In this document: positions 30,396 to 30,521 of the stretch, piece after piece
How positions within the stretch are numbered: the first letter of the stretch is position 1
Layout of the letters: each line of letters begins with the position of its first letter
NCBI GenBank assembly: GCA_042408595.1
Contig: JBHOQX010000029.1
Location: 1 to 30,521, forward strand
Direction of reading: 5' to 3'
Length of the DNA: 30,521 bases
Source: JBHOQX01 sp042408595
GTDB lineage: Bacteria > Chloroflexota > Chloroflexia > Chloroflexales > Roseiflexaceae
Notes under the pieces: model-generated
Told to the model about the DNA's origin: nothing
Databases searched by the model: none
Seen by the model: the letters and a program-made list of their open reading frames with translations, nothing else
Made by a program: the position numbers and the translations under genes

Positions 30396-30521
30396 TTAAG
30401 CGACCTCCGTGCGATGGGGTACGGGAACAACCTCTGGGAGGTCTAGCAAGAGCTGGTAGGTATTTGGCGCTTGCTTGCGACGATTCATGCGGCAGCCCGC
30501 AGCCAGACAGCGGCAAATCTG
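30396..30521 (-). other. Open frame cut by the window edge, unresolved
   Basis: A minus-strand frame runs from the window end to a stop at 30396. It includes MNRRKQAPNTYQLLLDLPEV from an ATG at 30488. On the plus strand the same DNA gives MRIKLSDLRAMGYGNNLWEV, ending in TAG at about 30444, and then stays open to the edge. The composition is less GC-rich than the rest of the window. It could be the end of a small gene or a decayed mobile-element gene. I recognise no family, and the flanking sequence is needed. Confidence 0.25.

Noticed and set aside
1..30521. tRNA, rRNA or carboxysome genes
   Set aside because: I saw no cloverleaf, rRNA-like sequence, or carboxysome shell or carbonic anhydrase gene in the window; a tRNA-finding program was not available to confirm this.

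Overview
The window is GC-rich bacterial chromosome carrying about 22 protein genes. Most are on the minus strand. I see no rRNA, tRNA, CRISPR array or complete insertion sequence. The source is probably a Chloroflexota bacterium. This is an inference from the high GC, the red-type RuBisCO with CbbX beside a plant/cyanobacterial-type phosphoribulokinase, the tandem HD-GYP protein and the Ala/Pro-rich lipoprotein linker. No marker gene fixes the taxonomy.

Left part (1-5160), mixed housekeeping and accessory genes: a tandem HD-GYP signalling protein, a Gfo/Idh/MocA dehydrogenase, orotate phosphoribosyltransferase (pyrE), an 85-residue unknown protein with an internal duplication and its own good promoter, and a CE7 acetyl-xylan/cephalosporin-C esterase.

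Calvin-Benson block (5163-10188, minus strand): transcription order is cbbL, cbbS, cbbX, prk, then a LysR-type regulator with its own extended -10 promoter. The RuBisCO is form IC/ID (red-type): the large subunit has all catalytic residues and the small subunit has the C-terminal extension typical of that type. CbbX is the matching activase. An AT-rich island with a dyad lies upstream of cbbL (about 10411-10480) and is the best candidate for the control region. A HAD phosphatase gene lies just upstream.

Carbohydrate block (11293-30299): a CUT2-type sugar ABC importer (lipoprotein binding protein, double ATPase, two permeases) lies downstream of, and on the same strand as, a long series of enzymes. 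These are a phosphotriesterase-family amidohydrolase, a MetE C-terminal-like protein, an SDR, a SIS phosphosugar protein, a fused double TIM-barrel epimerase/isomerase, two Gfo/Idh/MocA dehydrogenases, a ROK sugar kinase and an FAD-dependent oxidoreductase. A divergent YhfZ-like regulator (27088-28065) follows, then a TIM-barrel/Gfo dehydrogenase pair. The set suggests import of a sugar, polyol or glycoside, oxidation to keto-sugars, aldose-ketose or lyase chemistry on TIM barrels, and phosphorylation. The substrate cannot be read from sequence. Canonical inositol genes (iolC, iolD, iolB) are absent.

Spacers between genes carry three kinds of structure: short tandem units of 7 (sometimes 8) bases, often built on GTTCAG or its complement; a palindromic repeat of about 58 bases present twice (19172-19229 and 22918-22976); and strong hairpins inside the transporter operon and before the dehydrogenase at 24225.
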